Positions 7,501 through 8,187 of a stretch of DNA of 8,187 bases are shown piece after piece (the stretch's first letter is position 1; every line of letters starts with the position of its first letter). This DNA is from Streptococcus oralis. Lineage in GTDB: Bacteria; Bacillota; Bacilli; Lactobacillales; Streptococcaceae. Both the position numbers and the translations under genes were made by a program. The notes under the pieces were generated by a model. That model ran no database searches, was not told the DNA's origin, and saw only the letters and a list, made by a program, of their open reading frames with translations. The stretch is from the NCBI GenBank assembly GCA_905370255.1, contig CAJPKC010000042.1, positions 1-8,187 on the forward strand, written 5' to 3'.

Positions 7501-8187
7501 TTGGTAAACAAGTTTTTGACCTGGTTTAACTGATTGAGTATTGATATTCGCTTTTTCGTTATTAGATGCATCGTCCGCATATGGGTTCGCATTGGTATCT
7601 GCGTACTTGTCTGCCAACTCTTTATCATCATCTAATAATGAAGTTCCAGTCAAATCAAATTCTTTTTCGTTTAGAACATATTTTTCTGGATTGAATTCTG
7701 GAGTTTCAGGAGGTGTTACACGGTTGTTAAATTCTTTATCCGCAATTTTGCCTACAGTCGCTACGAGAATCTTAGCTGTTCCGTCGTGTGAAACTGTGAC
7801 TGTTACATTCGCTTTCATAGTGTCGTATGTAACGGTTGCGTCAGATCCTTTAACTTCTTCTACTGTGTAGTTGTGTACGCCTTCTTGACCTTTCTTGAAT
7901 TCAAGAGCTGAGAACTTAACGTTACCAGATGCATCGTTCTTCACAGTTTCAAGAGTCTTACCTTCTGAATCTTTAAGAACGAAGCTGAATTCGTTAGCTT
8001 TAAGCTCACGGCCTTCCAAGCGTTTAGTGAAGTTGAATTCCACTTCAACTGGAACGTTGTTGACACGTTTTTCAGTTGGTTTTTCAGGTTTTTCAACTTT
8101 CTTAGTAGTTGGGTTGTAGTAGTTAACAACTTGAGCCGCAGTATTTTCGATGTCTGCACCACCAGGAACATTGTTCTTAACAGTTGC
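4513..8187 (-). CDS. LPXTG adhesin with alternating FctA and SspB-C2-like isopeptide modules (3' part)
   Basis: C-terminal 1224 residues of a large wall-anchored adhesin; the frame stays open to the right edge, so start and signal peptide lie outside. Reading from the edge: the tail of an SspB-C2-like module (8187 to about 8090), three FctA plus SspB-C2-like units starting at 8043, 7062 and 6087, a lone FctA module (5112-4783), a Pro/Thr stalk (about 4782-4624), LPETG (4620-4606), a hydrophobic segment and KRKKRED. Each FctA module has the likely bond trio of the Spy0128/FctA family: Lys in FTKR or FTKK, Glu in VEEVKG or VEEIRG, Asn in EFNN. Each complete C2-like module begins PPETPxFNPEKY, carries YQVWLDTTKF, and ends near DIENTA; by analogy with antigen I/II, the Lys of NPEK and Asn of IENT may bond. 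Role (inferred): a rigid, protease-resistant stalk displaying a distal binding domain. The host or bacterial ligand cannot be read from this part. GTG at 8043 is an internal valine, not a start. Confidence 0.95.
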   Translation of the reverse strand, partial: ATVKNNVPGGADIENTAAQVVNYYNPTTKKVEKPEKPTEKRVNNVPVEVEFNFTKRLEGRELKANEFSFVLKDSEGKTLETVKNDASGNVKFSALEFKKGQEGVHNYTVEEVKGSDATVTYDTMKANVTVTVSHDGTAKILVATVGKIADKEFNNRVTPPETPEFNPEKYVLNEKEFDLTGTSLLDDDKELADKYADTNANPYADDASNNEKANINTQSVKPGQKLVYQVWLDTTKFDANNKDHIQSVGISDDYDEAKVDVDGSAIKAYDGKTGADVTAKFDITVNNGVITATLKDGFTKSLGDAENTQVIDTTKFEFGRYYKFDIPATVKADVAGGVDIENTAAQVVNYYNPTTKKVEKPEKPTEKRVNSVPVEVEFNFTKRMEGRELKANEFSFVLKDSTGKEVETVKNDKDGNVKFSKLEFKKGQEGVHNYTVEEVKGSDATVTYDTMKANVTVTVSHDGKAKVLIAKVGDIADKEFNNKVTPPETPEFNPEKYILNAEKFDLTGKSLLDDDKELADKVAETNANPYADKADNNEAANINTKTVKRGDKVVYQVWLDTTKFTEAHNIQSVGVTDDYEEDKLDINVANIKAYDSVTGEDVTAKFDIKVENGVISATSKADLTKSLGDAENTPVIDTTKFAFGRYYKFDIPATVKDTVKGGADIENTAAQIVHQYDPTSKTVKKPNKPTEKRVVNIPVSVEFNFTKRLEGRELKANEFSFVLKDKDGKTLETVKNDASGNVKFSALEFKKGQEGTYNYTVEEVKGTDTTVTYDTMKAVVTVKVSHDGTAKALLTKVTDPADKEFNNTVRPPETPDFNPEKYILNESKFDLTGVKLLDDDKELKDKVADTNANPYVDKTDNNEAQNINTKTLKKGDKVYYQVWLDTTKFTEAHNIQSVGVTDKYDSANLTVNGADIKAYDSVTGEDVTAKFDIKVENGVITATSKADLTKSLGDAENTQVIDTTKLAFGRYYKFEIPAEIKQSAQDGVDIENTASQIVHQYDPTKKTVEKPEKPTEKRVVNIPVKVQFQFTKKLEGRALKAGEFSFVLKDEKGNVIETVTNDAAGKITFSNLEFKRGEEGTHLYHVEEIRGTDSSIEYDKMVATVGIMINKDGKVLTAITQLPEDTEFNNTVIPPTTPPNTPPTTPPNTPPTTPPNTPPTTPPNTPPTPPTTPPTPPTPPTPTTPPAPALPETGEEQSASAALLGAALGMVGLAGLAKRKKRED
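4687..4782 (-). repeat. Four tandem 24-bp units encoding TTPPNTPP
   Basis: Units occupy 4759-4782, 4735-4758, 4711-4734 and 4687-4710. The first two are identical at DNA level; the other two differ at a few bases, mostly silent (for example GGC/GGT and TTT/TTC on the + strand). The array continues into irregular TPP and PTP repeats down to about 4624. It encodes the wall-spanning stalk before LPETG. The + strand is almost free of A and C and rich in GG steps. Identical neighbouring units suggest copy-number change by slippage. Confidence 0.92.
4783..5112 (-). repeat. Terminal half-repeat: lone, diverged FctA module
   Basis: Only the FctA half is present, and it leads straight into the Pro/Thr stalk. 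It is the most divergent copy (VQFQFTKKLEGRALKAGE, LYHVEEIRG, VGIMINKDGK) yet keeps the presumed Lys, Glu and EFNN positions. It probably caps the rod near the wall and has escaped homogenisation with the internal copies. Confidence 0.88.
5113..6087 (-). repeat. Adhesin long repeat, copy 3 (975 bp, 325 aa)
   Basis: FctA plus SspB-C2-like unit. Its FctA half is more diverged in the middle (TYNYTVEEVKGTDTT, KAVVTVKVS) but shares an 83-bp identical block with copy 1 (5924-6006 versus 7880-7962). The C2-like half begins PPETPDFNPEKY, with Asp in place of Glu, and is otherwise close to copy 2. Confidence 0.93.
6088..7062 (-). repeat. Adhesin long repeat, copy 2 (975 bp, 325 aa)
   Basis: FctA plus SspB-C2-like unit. 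Its FctA half shares a 121-bp identical block with copy 1 (6798-6918 versus 7779-7899). Its C2-like half is of the VHQYDPT class shared with copy 3, including the same AYDSVTGEDVTAKFDI stretch. The linker into the next unit is RVVNIPVS rather than RVNSVPVE. Confidence 0.93.
7063..8043 (-). repeat. Adhesin long repeat, copy 1 (981 bp, 327 aa)
   Basis: One FctA module (8043 to about 7714) plus one SspB-C2-like module. It is two residues longer than copies 2 and 3 because of FDANNKDHIQSVG in place of FTEAHNIQSVG. Its end, NYYNPTTKKVEKPEKP, matches the partial module at the window edge (8187-8044), while copies 2 and 3 end in VHQYDPT. So this copy's C2-like half belongs to the same class as its upstream neighbour. 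Confidence 0.93.

Noticed and set aside
8041..8043. GTG at 8043-8041 as the start of the adhesin
   Set aside because: The frame continues to the window edge, and the 48 residues before it match the end of the repeat unit (IENTAAQ ... PTEKRVN), so this codon is an internal valine.
4783..8187. Tandem repeats read as a CRISPR array
   Set aside because: The repeats are coding, about 980 bp long, diverged and without spacers.

Overview
The window reads as a stretch of a streptococcal chromosome, most likely an oral (mitis/sanguinis/parasanguinis-type) species. The reasons are two LPXTG cell-wall proteins, a glycoside hydrolase family 66 (GH66) dextranase, FctA-type and antigen I/II (SspB C2)-type adhesin modules, AT-leaning codon use, and short hairpin elements between genes. 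The species call is inference; nothing in the window fixes it.

Layout. Positions 1-189 are non-coding: a dyad-rich element (23-112), then a compact hairpin (130-155), then a short leader with a Shine-Dalgarno sequence that points to ATG 190 as the start. Positions 190-4077 (+ strand) encode a secreted, wall-anchored GH66 dextranase of about 1295 residues. Its catalytic half is followed by mucus-binding (Mub/MucBP) repeats and an LPATG sorting signal. A strong intrinsic terminator follows at 4093-4130. The gap between genes (4078-4512) holds that terminator, a 16-bp direct repeat, a possible orphan promoter, a doubtful 54-codon ORF, and two stem structures that belong to the opposite gene. Positions 4513-8187 (- strand) encode the C-terminal 1224 residues of a very large adhesin whose N-terminus lies beyond the right edge. 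It is built from about 325-residue tandem units, each one FctA-type plus one SspB-C2-like module, then a final FctA module, a Pro/Thr stalk with four 24-bp repeats, and an LPETG sorting signal.

How they work together. Both proteins should be exported by Sec and attached to peptidoglycan by a housekeeping sortase. The dextranase would cut alpha-1,6-glucan of dental-plaque type while its C-terminal repeats may hold mucin or another glycoprotein. The adhesin would form a long rod stiffened by internal Lys-Asn isopeptide bonds. The genes converge tail to tail and end at separate terminators, so they form a surface-protein cluster but not an operon. I found no phage, CRISPR, RNA gene or insertion sequence. 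The unusual content lies in domain architecture and in repeat evolution, not in a new enzymatic system.
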